DNA of 64,000 nt from Thereva unica (Eukaryota; Arthropoda; Insecta; Diptera; Therevidae). The stretch is from contig OX465283.1 in the NCBI GenBank assembly GCA_949987705.1, positions 132,644,101 to 132,708,100 of the forward strand, written 5' to 3'. Made by a program: the position numbers and the translations under genes. Below the pieces are notes generated by a model. The model worked only from the letters and a program-made list of their open reading frames with translations, ran no database searches and had not been told where the DNA came from. Below are positions 21,757 through 33,299 of the stretch, in pieces; position 1 is the first letter of the stretch, and every line of letters begins with the position of its first letter.

Positions 21757-22490
21757 CATTCGTTTCCGCTGATCGACGAGGTCCAGACAGCTGTCCGAGA
21801 TCCATGTCTGCGTTCGCTTACGGATATGTGGACACAACTCCATTGAACACCCGACAATGGAGATAATGGCCCGATCGTTGGACGTACGTCTTTGAGCATC
21901 GACCGGAATATTTCATTGATCAAAACGTAGTTTAACATCGCCGAGTCATTTCCGGATGGATTTCACCAGGTGAGTGGGTGTTTGAGTGGATGGCGGAAGA
22001 TACTGTTGCCAACAATCAAATTGTGTGACGTTGCGAATGAAAGGAGGCGGAAGCCGTTGTGATTAATTACTCCGTGTCCGAATTTGCCTATCGTTTCTCT
22101 CCAGACGGTTCGATCTGCTCTTGAATGTTCATTAAACTCTGCCGCGAGTATGATTAATTTGGTTGAATCCTAAAATTCGTCAGTTAGGCTGGTCTCTGTT
22201 GGCACATAAACGGATACGATATGGGTCTTGATCGTCCCACCGATGGTTATACCTGCCAAACGCTCGAACATCGATTTAAATGTGACAACGCTGCTGGCAG
22301 CCCGTCGATCGACCATAAACTTGACCCCGGCTTGACGTTGCTCACCACCGGAGCAGTAAAGCGTCATCATTTCGTCGATTGTTGGCTGGGCGATCGTCAA
22401 TGTCCCGGATCCGGTAAGTCGTAGTTCCGATAGCGCAACAACTGTAATTTTGCAATTCGACGTGATGTCCTTTTCGTACATTCCACGCGG
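21757..22490 (-). pseudogene. RTE-like endonuclease domain, frameshifted
   Basis: The minus strand reads VVALSELRLTGSGT (E of the active site, about 22,435), GGEQRQAGVKFMVDRRAASS, FERLAGITIGGTIKTHIVSV and YVPTETSLTDEF. After a frameshift come AAEFNEHSRADRTVWRETIG and KFGHGVINHNGFRLLSFATS, then TWWNPSGNDSAMLNYVLINE. The GDFN motif has become AEFN. The RT that should follow is lost. The endonuclease family is clear; the exact family name is not. Confidence 0.8.
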
Positions 22491-22510
22491 CGAATTTAAC
22501 TTTCTTTTTC

Positions 22511-23902
22511 GGTGTGACTAATTAGGGTCTTCAGCCAGTAACCCACTTCTCACCAGCATCCAGGTCCCCGGCGCTGGCGCATCGGCTTTCGTTTGATTAT
22601 ATAAGTATGTATGCTAGAAGAACAATTAAAACTTTTCAAATGTTTTGTAATTTTCAATATAATCGGCTTAAAATAAATTTAAGAGAACAAAACAATAATT
22701 CCCCACTCAATTCTGCGCAGTGAACTTAACTCGTATAAAATAGATAAAATCAACGTTTACCCCAAATATCCAAAAACTTCCGATCTAAATTTTCCAAATA
22801 TACTATGGCAGGGACTGAGTTTAGAATAAATCCTTCCTTTCAGAAAAACAAGCATCTATAGTGTCCGACTTCGAAAAAAAAATGTTAGAAGTCACTGAAC
22901 TGTAAAAGTCTTAAAACTCATTTGTCAAAACCAACAAAGGACGAGCATCTGTAAAATTTGTAAAGATTTCTCAAGCTGATAAAAGGACCTTCGTCAAATT
23001 TTTTTGTGAGTTTTCCACCCATAAGAATCCTTTTCCACGGTTGTAAAACAGGTGAAAATGCACTGTTTCAAACTTAAAAACATTCAGGCAGGTCCTTTTT
23101 GAGAGGGCAACGCCCTCTCTGTCAAATGTACACACACAGTTTTTTTGTGAAGCATATGAGCAAGTGGCCAAATGCCGAAATTTTTTTGCGCAACTGCGAC
23201 CCTCTGGCCTAATTTCAGTCAAAAAATCAACAACAGCTGCCTACACGATTAACAATTAGAGGCTCATTCTATGTCGGAAGTGCGTGTGTGGTGTGCAAGG
23301 ATTCCCAAAGGACAACAATTGAAAACGAAACCCCGGTGAAGGACGCACGCAGTTCACTTGCCGAATAGGAAGATGTATACTATGTGCAACAATTAATGAA
23401 CTGCAACCGACCCTTCAGACGGGAATTTTCCAAGCCCTTCGCATTCAATTGGCTTCGTTCCTCAAGGACCCTTTCGAGTGTGTCATGATCTGGCGAAGGA
23501 TGATGACCGTTCATCCCCTTGTGGCACCCCATGTTACAGATTATCAGCCTATTGTTCGGTAGTTTTTGCGGCTTTACCCCTTATATACGCGCAAGGCCAT
23601 AATGGACCTTGATAGGATTTGAATTTTACAAATCCGGGTCTTTCGGGATGATTAAGTAAATTTATCACAGATTTCAAGAGGGATTTTGAAGTGGCCGTTA
23701 TTAAAGTGAGAGCCCCAGAGCTTCAGGGAAAGTCCATTCGCAACGCATATATTGGGAAATTTTCGTAAATTATTAAAGAAAGTTACTCTTGAAAGCAATT
23801 AACAACTGTTACATTACCTTTTGAAACAAGTTTATCACAAAGTCACTGGATGAGTTCAACTAATCCACTTTACGATGAATTTCATATTTAAAATGAACTC
23901 AC
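22511..23902. other. No recognised gene; one strong small hairpin
   Basis: No domain was recognised. GAGAGGGC-aac-GCCCTCTC at 23,101-23,119 is a perfect 8-bp stem with a 3-nt loop. The stretch 23,240-23,560 is GC-richer than its flanks, but I cannot assign it. Confidence 0.4.
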
Positions 23903-24081
23903 CGGTTGATACAAATCTGACACTTGATTGTCACTTCCCATCGTGAGAAATAAAATTAGCAAACTCAACGCTAAAGCGATTAGGACCCTTTTTCTGGACG
24001 CAACCGGCAACGTAATGCACTGGTTTATAGGCGACGATGATGTGATGTAACCTAGCACATATATGCATTGGCAGCACACAT
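23903..24081 (-). other. Possible exon end with splice donor (weak)
   Basis: An open frame on the minus strand includes a hydrophobic stretch RVLIALALSLLILFLTMG and then SDNQVSDLYQP, after which the DNA reads CCG|GTGAGT, a good splice donor at 23,897-23,902. The frame is open upstream to about 24,145 but has no ATG before the hydrophobic part. It could be an internal exon, a membrane-anchor exon, or chance. No family was recognised. Confidence 0.2.
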
Positions 24082-24145
24082 CTTTTAAGACTAGCCAGTT
24101 AAGACGATTAAAGTTGATGGAGTCTTGAAGAAGGTATACTAAGTA

Positions 24146-25104
24146 GCCACTTTAGGATCTAAAAACTGATTTTATATCGAACCCAGTGGCTTTTGTCAAA
24201 ATGTTTATGAAAATGACATTTCCTGTCTATTGCTGATTTAAAAATTAATGAAGAAAAGGTTAATCTAAACGCGATTTGGAGATAATAAAATAGCATTGAA
24301 ATGTGGACAGTTAGAGGTTGTTACTGGTGAAATATGGTGTGAAAATTATATTATGGCACTGAAATTGACATAATACCAAGGTGTGAAATAATTTTTTAAG
24401 AATATCGTTTTCGTATTAGAACTATCGAAGAGTTGCTCATAACCAGTTATAAAATGGTGCGGGCTAAGTAGTAAACATCCTTGGTTTAACTTATTTTTCC
24501 ATGGTAAAATATTTAATTCTGATTGTTCTTAGGTATAAAAATGTTACTGTTTTTCTACTTACAACATATTTTTGTTTAGTGAATCAAAAGCTTTCTCGCC
24601 TTTTTGGAACACCCTGCAAACAATTGAAGCAACTTAAAAAAAAGACCGAAATTGATTTTTCTAAATCTAAATGGATTTGTATTAAACCAATTTAATCTCA
24701 AACTGGTTTCCAACCGTGTTTCAATTCCGTGACGCCATTCTGACCTACCTTTGATAATCCAGTTTCTCGAAGTTAAGCCATTCTGGCAGGAATGGTATCG
24801 GGCAATGAAAGCATTAGCATCAAGTTTAATTCTTCGAGAGGTCTCCTACTAGGAGGGCTTCCATAGCCACAGTGATATAGGGACATCAACTCCCCAGCAC
24901 TTAAAACTGATGACAAGCTGCGGAGCAGAGACGTCTGGAGGAAAAAGCTGTTGGAGCCATCGGAAAAGAAGTAGATACAAAGACAGGCCAACCTTTGAAC
25001 CTTTGTCAGAGTTTAAAGACCTTTCGGTGTAAGGTTCTTATTGCCTACTCAAATAGAAGGAGGGTCGTTGTGAGTTTAAGTTAAGATGAAATACTACTTC
25101 GTTT
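24146..25104. other. No recognised gene; a possible RTE tail trace
   Basis: The segment is mostly AT-rich. At 24,905-24,975 the plus strand reads KLRSRDVWRKKLLEPSEKK, which resembles the final R.RD.WR..LEEA stretch of RTE-like elements, but it is only about 20 codons. Nothing else is recognisable. Confidence 0.35.
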
Positions 25105-25880
25105 TTAATGCATTAAATTCAACACAGTTCTTACGGCCCCAATAAAGAATTGGTTCGATATCCCTTTTGATTTAATTGGACATAAGTTCACTATCATGAA
25201 GACAGGATCTGGTGTGTGCTTATCGAAACCATAGAAGTCACGAACAGTACCGGGGTCAGCAAAGCTGTGAAGTGAGTTGCAGAGGATTGAGACTAGGTCG
25301 TTTATAAAAACTGTGAAGATAGCTGGTGATAGAATCGAGCCTTGAGGAACACCTGCGGAAATGGAAAGAAAGCTAAAGAGCTGGATTAAGATCCCGTCCT
25401 TTAGGACCAATCAATAGAAATAGCTTCCAAGTTTAGTCAACAGATCGGGATCCCATACTCCATCAAAGGCCTTGGATATATCAAAAGCAACCAAGCCAGA
25501 TTCCCCAAATCGTTGTATACTTTGGTTGAGATGATCCGTCAAGCAAACAAGGAGGTCGTTAGTTCTTTCGATCTAAAGCCGTACTGCTTGTCGTCCAATA
25601 TTTGGTGCATTCAGCTTTTTGTTTATTATTATCTCCATGATTTTGGAGAGAATACAAGCAATTGCTGTTGGGCGCTAGTTAGCGGTGTCACTAGCGCACC
25701 TTTTTTCAATATAGACAGAATATGAGTCTGTTTCGAAGAGTCAGGATAAACTCTGAAGAAGTATGAAAGTGCGAAAAGTTTGTGCAGACGTTTAGCCAAA
25801 GGTAAGGAACATTTTTCAAGAACTATAGGGGTAATATTGTTGGGCCAGTGGATTTTTTGGAGTCTAGCTTACGAGCTCTG
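25105..25880 (-). pseudogene. Jockey-like reverse transcriptase fragment
   Basis: Minus-strand pieces in order: RPTAIACILSKIMEIIINKK (from about 25,690), ERTNDLLVCLTDHLNQSI, RFGESGLVAFDISKAFDGVW (RT motif A with its catalytic D), then SAGVPQGSILSPAIFTVFIN (motif B) and LHSFADPGTVRDFYGFD at about 25,250, where the usual FADD of motif C has become FADP. Several frameshifts are present. The endonuclease and the C terminus are absent. RT clade is inferred from motif wording. Confidence 0.8.
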
Positions 25881-25913
25881 AAGAAAACTATACATTGAGT
25901 AGGCAAAACCCTA

Positions 25914-25928
25914 GGGGGGGGGGGGGGG
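25914..25928 (+). repeat. Poly-G run of 15
   Basis: This is a homopolymer of 15 G just left of an unassigned stretch. Such runs are prone to sequencing error, so the exact length should not be trusted. Confidence 0.7.
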
Positions 25929-26424
25929 TTAAATGATCGTATTGGGTAAGAAAGAATCAGCGGCGATTCTTCTGAGTATTATGGAATAATCAATCGACTT
26001 CTAGGAAAAGAATTAGAAATCAAATCTCCATATAAAGTAAGGGAGATCCACCCGCAGCCTTTGGGCCACATGCGGCTTTCGCGGGAAATTGTGAAATTGT
26101 CGACAAGATTTAACAAAATATTTTGTGCTAGAAGGTTCCAACATGTGAAAAAAGCCAGCTATGAGCAATGATTAAACTTCACAGCCTGCACCCGGGTTGA
26201 TGGATAAAAATCCAAGCAATTGCTTTTCTCTGTAAAAACTCAAAATAAAGACCCCATCCCCAAAAAATTGAGTGTCATGGAGATATCAGAGAAAACAAGC
26301 ATATTCACAAGCAACCACACTTCTTTGGTCAACATCAAGCTAGTTTGTTATGAGTGCAGGATTCTTTTCTTCTGCTCCTTTAATTCCGCATGTGACTTAT
26401 TGCGGAAACAGTGTTCCTCCTTGT
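25929..26424. other. No recognised gene
   Basis: No domain or RNA gene was recognised. The frame 26,220-26,426 is open for 68 codons without known motifs. Confidence 0.4.
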
Positions 26425-26720
26425 AGTAGCCTCTTTTGGTAGGGTTCTCCTCCAAGTTATTCTAGGTCTTCCAACTCGAGGGGTTTTTGCGGATTCCAGT
26501 CAAGCGGATGTTTGGTTAGATTCTCGTTTGCACCTCGCAGGGTGTGGCCATTCCAATTCCACTTCGTTTACATGATTTCGCATCTGTGCTTTCTTGGCCG
26601 GCAAATCGCAATAGTTCCTAATTTGTAATTCTATCTTGCCAGCGGAATTTTAGGACGAAAATTTGAAGGCGCCTTGTGATGTCTTGGGCGACTTTCCATT
26701 CAAAAAAATTGCCTTAACAC
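26425..26720 (-). pseudogene. RTE-like C-terminal fragment (ELWRR-type family)
   Basis: The minus strand reads WNWNGHTLRGANENLTKHPL and DWNPQKP, then a decayed RRPRKTWRR-like stretch. This is the C-terminal WKWIGHTLR..ALDWNPQG..RRGRP motif found in a group of RTE-like elements that also includes the copy at 42.1-42.87 kb. It retains about 95 codons with stops. No other part of the element is nearby. Confidence 0.75.
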
Positions 26721-26869
26721 TGAAGTTATAAGTTCTATAGTTTTTGATGTCTGGGGCAAAAAGTTGTGAAATTTGGTTCAATTTTCAACTGCGAACCGTT
26801 TGTTTCCAAAAATGAAATTTACGAAAAATGAATATCGCGCCACCTTATCTGACGAAAACTTGCACTACC

Positions 26870-27620
26870 AATTACATTACATTTCGCCTGGTCACTTAAA
26901 AATGCTCACACCTCGCTTATTGCCTATTTTGAATCACATTCTCAACTCCAGCCTCACGGTATCAAAGTCTTCCTCGACTTGGAACCATGTTTTATTCATA
27001 CACATACCCAAGCGCCCTTCTTCTACCAGTCCCTCCTGTCTATTAGTATTCTTCCATTTCTGGCAAAGGTCCTTGACAAGCTAATAGCTACTCAAATAAT
27101 TGCGTATTGTGAGCGTCTCAAACTTATAAATATAAATATTACAATATCACAGCCTTCAATCACGTCCTGCTTCTGCGAAAACTGGCCTGGCAACCACATT
27201 TTGTTCTTTCTGCTCTAAAGCTTTTACAAAGTCCCTCCGGGGTTCTATTCTTAGGCCATTTTTATTCAGTATTTTTACTAACGATATTCTAAGATTCATA
27301 TGCAGACGACGTGCAGCAATATTTCCCTGAGCCAACAGATGAAATACATATATGTATGTGTGAAAAGGCTTACGTCTTGTTTCTGCAGCTAAATCCTTCC
27401 AAATCCCTGTGCATTTTTACCTCTCGCTCTACTGTTCGTCCTGACATTTCTGCTATCGCGTTAAACTCGGTTCCTCTCGGTTAAGAAAGAAAGAAATTTT
27501 GGGGTGGTACTGAAGAGCAGCATAACCTGCTGCGATCACATTAGTTTCATTTTTAGTAAAACCTATGGACTCCTGTTCAAACTTCGTTATCCTTACTACT
27601 TCCATTTATCCTATCCCTTT
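26870..27620 (+). pseudogene. CR1/L2-like or Jockey-like reverse transcriptase fragment
   Basis: Plus-strand pieces: LLPILNHILNSSLTVSKSSS and then HIPKRPSSTSP, the start of RT; FLAKVLDKLIATQIIAYCER; QSPSGVLFLGHFYSVFLL (decayed motif B); SYADDVQQYFPEPTDEIH (motif C with both catalytic D, about 27,295); LNPSKSLCIFTSRST; and LGVVLKSSITCCDHISFIF (thumb, about 27,500). Frames change at least four times. It could belong to CR1/L2 or Jockey; the motif C wording fits CR1/L2 slightly better. Confidence 0.75.
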
Positions 27621-29439
27621 CAATTGTTCATGCACCAATTAGCTTGAAGTAGGCTTTAACGATTGTGTACTCCGTTTTGACCACATTTCACCCTACTCGT
27701 ACTCCGTTTTGGGCTGCCCTCTAAATGCTCGATTACATTTAGCTAGTCTCACAAGCTACTAATTAACTAGCCTTTTGTCATCATGCTCACTAACTAGAAC
27801 GATTGTGAACAACTGAGGAAATGAGCGAGAAGAGTGGAACATAATTCTAAGAGCCATTTAAGGCTGATTAGTAACCTAGGTCCTAGATCTATTGCAGGTC
27901 CATGTATCGTCAGGAAGCTTTAATGTTGTAGATGGTTTTAAAATTCTGCCATCATGTCCTTAGAGGTTGTTCTTAAAGGATATTGTATCTTTTTAGTATT
28001 ACACTTTAAAAGTTAAGTGCATAAATTCTCTTAAATCACCACATCCTTGCGTAAGCTTCTAATAAAACCGTTAAAAACTAATTAAAACAACCAGCAATCA
28101 AAACTTACCTATCGCTGTGCCACATACCGAGATTACAAAGGCGTGTTCCATCTAATGTAAATCATTGTTGATATCCAATTTTCTGCAAAATGATTGGCTG
28201 GCACACACCTAGAAAAGCCACAGCCGAGCCACGTCAGAAGATCATATCACACGATCTCAAAGTAATTTTGAGCTAATCCTAACCGGTCATCTGGCCACGT
28301 ACAACTTTGTCCGACATACAAAAGTGCGGGAGTAGAGTGCACCAGTGGCCAATTGAAATCTGGTGAAACTGCAGAAGTGCAGAATTACACTATTCGTATC
28401 CGCGAGAGATGGATGGGATTTGCCCCCATTGCTCCACTGGGGCTTACCTGGCAAAGTATTTTCCTTAGCAAGGCTAGATGAGCTAGTTGCTAGCACTAGA
28501 CTGTGCAGGCCAGCACAGAGCAATTAACTGAAATGTTGCCACAGCCGTTGTTCACGATGCACATAATTGGCACAGGCTAACCCAGACTGTGTAGGGCTGA
28601 TGTTGTCGGGGCCATGTGGTCTCCCCCAGGTAATTATATCATAAAGTGATCTCTCTCTGGTCGGTGGAGCTGCGGCTGCTGTTGGACAAAATGATGTCTG
28701 CACTGCCATGGTTTTATCGGAAAACAATTTTTCTTGTCATTTTATCGGTTTTGCAAGCGATAAACTATTCCGCAGTCAATTTTCGATCGTGAGAATGGCT
28801 CAAAAGATTATTTCGGCCACAAACTGGCAATATTTTAATTGCAGCTGACGTGCCGCTGCGGCGCGATTTAACCTAGTTTTTGGAGGCGGGATTTTGCCTC
28901 TTGATTTCGAAATGGTTTTAATTTGTTTGCTATTCTGTGTTTTGCCAAAAATCGTTATTAAAACATTTCACGGTCGTGTGGTTTTCAATTAAAAGAAGAA
29001 TTTAACCCTTTTGAGTTCATGATTTGTAAAATTAATTAATTTAGAATTTATACGTGAAAATATATTTGCACAAAAAAAAACAGATTTGATGAATAGAAAT
29101 TCAGCTTATTTCAGTTATTCAAGAGTCTTCACAATGACGACAAAAATACAAGCTTCATATGCTTCAAAAGTTTGGTTCTGAAACATTCGTGCTTCGTACA
29201 TAAAATTTTATGAGTTTATTTGTTGGTTCATAAGATCACAGTTTAATTCATTGCGGATCCAATCTAGGTATCCAATATATCACCCACTAGATCCAATATA
29301 TAACTCATTTATTTCAACAATTGAAACATATTATTTTCTAGTATAGCTGGAAACATCATAGAAAAAACTGATCAACCACTAAAAAAAATCTAGAGTTTTA
29401 AAACTCAATCTAACAACTTTAAGGCCATTTATGATCGCA
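27621..29439. other. No recognised transposon; one small ATG frame
   Basis: The left part (to about 27,850) may be the tail of the preceding RT remnant. On the minus strand at 28,524-28,709 there is a 61-codon frame that begins MAVQTSFCPTAAAAPPTRER with a good initiation context (ACCATGG) and ends in a stop. It has no known domain. A splice-donor-like CAG|GTAAGC occurs on the minus strand near 28,450. Part of 28,180-28,920 is GC-richer and free of transposon motifs, so an exon or promoter of a host gene is possible but unproven. Confidence 0.35.
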
Positions 29440-29900
29440 TATTGAGAATAGATCTCTGCAGAATTCGGTATCCCCTATAAACTAACACGACTATGTAAGG
29501 TGAACATGACCAATGTGACAAGCCAGATATCAAGAACACAGCCCGAACCACTCAATATCTACAATAGGCTAAAAAAAGAGATGGTCTGCCATGCTTTTTC
29601 TTCTACCTAGCATTGGAGAAAGTTATTCCAAACTCGGTTATGACAGCAAGCGCTCCACAAATCCACCAAAATATTGGCACGCAAGCAAAATCGATATCTT
29701 TTGGAAGAACATTAAGATTATGTACGTAAAAGATGCTTCCAACAAGATTAAGCGGGCGTCATGAAATTTGGTGTAGGCTATTGTTGAAACCACAAAAAGT
29801 ATATGATAGCACTGTCTGCTATCCTCCACTTACCATGTTTCAAAACTTGCAACCAACAACATGCAATCAATGCAAACAAAGCCTGCCTATAGCCTTTCTT
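29440..29900 (+). pseudogene. RTE-like reverse transcriptase fragment
   Basis: The plus strand reads EFGIPYKLTRLCKVNMTNVT, then ISRTQPEPLNIYNRLKK, GDGLPC-like text and ALEKVIPNSVMT. This is the RT segment from FGIP.KL.RL through QGD.LSCLLFNLALE in RTE-like elements. It resembles the short piece at 5624-5700. The active-site YADD that should follow is not recognisable. Confidence 0.7.
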
Positions 29901-29959
29901 CAAGTCCAATAATCTAACAACGGCATCCAAAGTAGTACTGTATATGATCGGATATACTA

Positions 29960-30286
29960 CAAATATACAAGCGTACCCGGTCTTTACACGGGACAGTTTT
30001 TAAGTCTCGTGCGAAGGTTCTCCAGTCTCCACTTAAAACCCCCTTTCAAAAATCCCTGATAAAGGGTACTTCCCTACTCTTTGGGAGAATTCGTTCATAA
30101 TTCCTATTTACAAAATTTGTAGCAAGAACGAAATATCGAAGTTTGCACCAGTTGCGAAGTTGTCTGTCAAACCGAAACTTTTTGAATCGATCATTTATTC
30201 TGTAGTCGTGCCAACTGTTAAAAGCTTGAATCAACCAAAATCTTTGAGTTCGGTTCTCATTCTGTCTAGGGCTTCTTTTACTGGTA
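29960..30286 (+). pseudogene. Jockey-like RT, N-terminal part of a split copy
   Basis: The plus strand reads FPTLWENSFIIPIYKICSKN and then ISKFAPVAKLSVKPKLFESI, the RT entry segment (usual form W....V.PIFK.G.....NYRPI..LS..PK.FE). It is interrupted by the MITE at 30,287-30,805 and resumes at about 30,843. The same family is represented on the minus strand at 57.4-59.5 kb. Confidence 0.75.
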
Positions 30287-30805
30287 CTATAACTACATTA
30301 CGTGAGGTGATTTTTTATAATTTTTCGAGCGAATCGTGAGATTTGGCTAAACCCCCCCCCCCCCCCCCCCCTTATCTCACATTGAATTTACGGCACGAAT
30401 TGACGCCGTATCAACTCGGAACGGAAAATAAGGCGCGAATTAGGCGTGAAAATCATCCACACTCGCGTCCGCGCCTCTTTGCGAATATTCGCGGAATGGA
30501 TCTAGCTTGAAATTTTCGTGGAATCCATGACCATTTTTGCCGGCATTTACCTGAAATCCCCATACTGCAGTCAGACTGAGTGGCTGAGTGGCTTTCAACG
30601 CACCGCGCCTGTCTATCTGGCCTGAAAGGCCACGGCGCGGCGTGCCGGCGGGCTGTAAGTGAATTGAGGTCTTTACTAAAGAAACATGTATTACATAATT
30701 TAACCCAGTTTTCTTGCTATTTCACACTGTTTCTTACGTGATATTTGCTGAGACCCCCCACGTGAGATTGGGTGAGATTCGGCTCGACCCCCTCCCCTCA
30801 AAACT
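30287..30805. mobile_element. MITE-like element with ACGTGAG termini and a nested repeat
   Basis: The left end reads TTACGTGAGGTGATTTTT and then TCGTGAGATTTGGCT, closely matching the left part of the 47.2-kb element. The right part has ACGTGAGATTGGGTGAGATT followed by C-rich text. A run of 20 C lies at 30,352-30,371. Between the ends (30,385-30,710) is a copy of a GC-rich repeat also present at 47.9-48.4 and 55.5-55.8 kb. The element interrupts a Jockey-like RT. I could not define its TSD. No coding capacity is visible. Confidence 0.6.
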
Positions 30806-30812
30806 CCTCGAG

Positions 30813-30842
30813 TAGCTGACAGGACTCTTTAGCTGACAGGAC
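30813..30842 (+). repeat. Tandem duplication of TAGCTGACAGGAC
   Basis: TAGCTGACAGGAC occurs at 30,813-30,825 and 30,830-30,842 with 4 bp between. It lies in the RT frame just right of the MITE and may be a small local duplication or a trace of insertion and repair. Confidence 0.75.
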
Positions 30843-31300
30843 CTATCAAGTTATTTTTCGTGGATCCAAACCTGTAACCATAAAGGCGTCATCCGGTGTC
30901 CCTCAAGGCAGTCATCTCGTCCCTCTCCTCTTCATTCTATCAATTGATGACATTGCTAAGACACTGTAGAATCTTGATTTATGCTAATGACATATTTTTT
31001 CTTTAAAGATGTCCCTCGTTTTAACTATGTCAAAGATATCGGGATTAGATTTGAAGGTAAGCTGGACTTTTCCACTCATATCAGCTATACTTCTTCCAAG
31101 GGTAGTTTAGTCCAGTCCTGGGGTTTATAAAAAGGGGTCCAAAGAATTTAACAATATCTTTACCATAATACAGTAATAGGCCACTCTGCTCACCCCAATC
31201 CCTTATAGTCCTGCTTTTCGTTCACACTACGTTCTAGAAGTTTTTTTAAAAATAGAATAAACTGGACTGTGGGACCATCTTCTTAAACAAAATATGTACA
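30843..31300 (+). pseudogene. Jockey-like RT, C-terminal part of a split copy
   Basis: The plus strand reads YQVIFRGSKPVTIKASSGVP, PQGSHLVPLLFILSIDDIAK (motif B), then in another frame LIYANDIFF (motif C, with the first catalytic D of ADD now N), and IGIRFEGKLDFSTHISYTSS (thumb). It continues the fragment at 29,960-30,286 after the MITE. The wording SSGVPQGSHLGPLL and KLDFSTHI is shared with the 57-59-kb copy on the other strand. Confidence 0.8.
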
Positions 31301-32784
31301 CTTTCAGACCAGCTCATATACAATACATATACTCGTATGATGAGAGCAAGCTCTCAAGGATTCAAGTGCAACTTTCTACAACATTCGTAAACTAACCCAC
31401 CCCTAAAAAAACGATACATAAGTCAAAATAACATTCCAGTGAAAATCATTAAAAAACTTTTCAAATTCAACTCAAAAGTTAAAATGTCCTAAAAATTGCA
31501 TAAATCATCACCCCCGATGGTAAGCAGCAAAAAACTGACAAGGGTTGGCGCATTTGCTCACAAAAAAGGAAGCGAATAATTCAAATAGTAAACATGTGCC
31601 CTTTGAACCACCACTCGAGCAAGGGCGTCGCATCTGACAGTTTTCCGGGCAATAAAAGCAAACGCGGGGTGAGTGAAATGTTACCACAAACAGCAAAAAA
31701 TCATATCAGTTGTGGCCGCTTAAGAGGGCTGTGTAATAAAAACTGGTTTAAGTCAATAAAAAATCAATGGTGGGGAATTAATCCTGGATAAAGGGAGATT
31801 TGATTGAGGGATGATTTTATTTGTGATTGTGCAGACGTTTAAATCTTTATTTTATTTGGCTGGAAATTTCTTCTTACCTCCAGGAAACTTTCCAACGATT
31901 TTTATTTGCCTAATAAAATCCTTAAGGAGTCCCTTAATAAATAGAAACGCCAGGAAAAATACCACAATCCTTGCTCTGCATGTTAACAAAGATCGCTTTA
32001 TACCCAAAGAAAGATATTTAGAACAAAACAAAAAAGGATTAAAATGTCGGGCTGTAAAAAATCAATTTCGAGTGCCTTGTCTTAACTCCTTGATCAACTC
32101 GAGCACCATAAAACTACATTTACGAGGATCCCATGCGGCTGGTTTATCACAGACTTACCTTCTCGTGTTATAATCGTTATCGATGCAATCTGATGTTTTA
32201 TAGGAGAGTTATTCGTTTTTTATTGGGAGGCATTTATCCTGGCTGAGAATGTCCTAAATCAAAAATCAATAAAATCTTGAATAAAGATAAGGAAAATTGG
32301 TTATTTTAGTATTTTACAAGGAATTTAGACTTCCTTTATTGGGGATAACTCCTGATAATTACTAATGCAACGTGGGCATCTAGTTGAAGGATGAGAATGG
32401 CTCAGGCGGTTTGTTTGTGTTTTCAACCTTTTACTGCACTTTGAAGGAATCAATATATGAATGATTGTAAATGCTCTGCTGTTCATGTAAGTATTCAGTG
32501 ACTGACGATTATAGCTTTAATTTAGTTTTGCTAGTACATCGATTGTACAATATGTGATAAAAGTTTGACATCAGGTCAATGGGAAGCAGGTAATGTAGTG
32601 TGTACTGACCGTAATGCAGTATCCATTAAATTACGAGTATATTTATGGGTTTCCTACTAACATTTACTACAACTATAAGCAGTGAAAAATTTGCAATAAA
32701 TGGGAGAACATCATCGCGGCAAAGCTTTGACCTCATCTACAATTCTTGAAATTATTTGGGAAATCAAGGAAGGAAATTAAATGT
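31301..32784. other. No recognised gene
   Basis: No domain was recognised in about 1.5 kb. A 120-codon frame at 31,811-32,173 is open but has no known motif and no initiation context I would trust. The segment is AT-rich. Confidence 0.4.
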
Positions 32785-33240
32785 CGTACTTGGAACAAAA
32801 AAATGGTTTTCAAACTAGTTTTTCGGGTATTAAATCAAACTTCACATATATTTCATGAAAATGGGTTTTGAAGAGCAACTCTGCGCGAATAAATAAGGCT
32901 TTTCAAAATGACTCTTGGACCATTGTGGGCCTTGTTCAAATTTTTTCCTGGAAACAGCTGTTTTTACATTTTTACGAATTATTATTAAGCTATTATTTAT
33001 TATTTTTCATGAAATTTTTATTGCAGGTAGGCAACAAAAGAAGCCGCAATTTAAGCTCTGAAAGAAGGTTCTAGAATAATTTCAGTCCCTATTATTAAAT
33101 ATCAAAAAATGGCTCTATTTAGCTGTTTTTTAATTGACCGAGTTGAGCAATTTCAATAGGCCAAAACTCATAGTTCTCGCCTTTTTGGCTAATGGGGTCT
33201 AATACGTGAAAACCGTGTTTTCGCTACTATTAATAACTTT
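32785..33240. mobile_element. Old partial copy of foldback element B
   Basis: This block aligns with 34,530-35,010 of foldback B. Shared words in order are TTCATGAAAATGGG, GACCATTGTGGGCCTTGTTCAA, TTTTTACATTTTT, CATGAAATTTTTATTG, GTAGGCA and ATCAAAAAATGGC. It differs at many positions and by small gaps, and its left arm is absent, so it cannot fold. It is an older, truncated relative of B about 1.4 kb from the younger copy. Confidence 0.75.
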
Positions 33241-33299
33241 TTTTCACCTGCGTTACTCTACTTATGATAGGTTTGATCTTGCTGTAGTGAGTTTGAAGA

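Larger units (their letters stand above)
20690..22510 (-). mobile_element. RTE-like non-LTR element with the RT core missing
   Basis: On the minus strand this runs from an endonuclease at about 22,490 to a C-terminal domain at about 20,740, ending in a GAAGAAGAAG tail at about 20,703-20,715. The RT catalytic part should lie between about 21,440 and 21,750 but is missing, so about two thirds of ORF2 is represented. The C-terminal wording (FERKILRRIYGP) is shared with the 46.7-kb fragment, which may be the same family. Confidence 0.8.

Noticed and set aside
23903..24081. Hydrophobic frame followed by a good splice donor as the first exon of a membrane protein
   Set aside because: There is no in-frame ATG ahead of the hydrophobic part and no partner exon could be identified, so it is kept only as a weak exon candidate.
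25914..25928. Poly-G run (and the poly-C run at 30,352-30,371) as functional elements
   Set aside because: Homopolymers of this kind are common sequencing or assembly errors. The runs alone support no function.
31811..32173. A 120-codon plus-strand frame as a gene
   Set aside because: It is rich in F/L/K/N, as expected of AT-rich DNA, with no motif, no flanking splice signals and no start context to support it.
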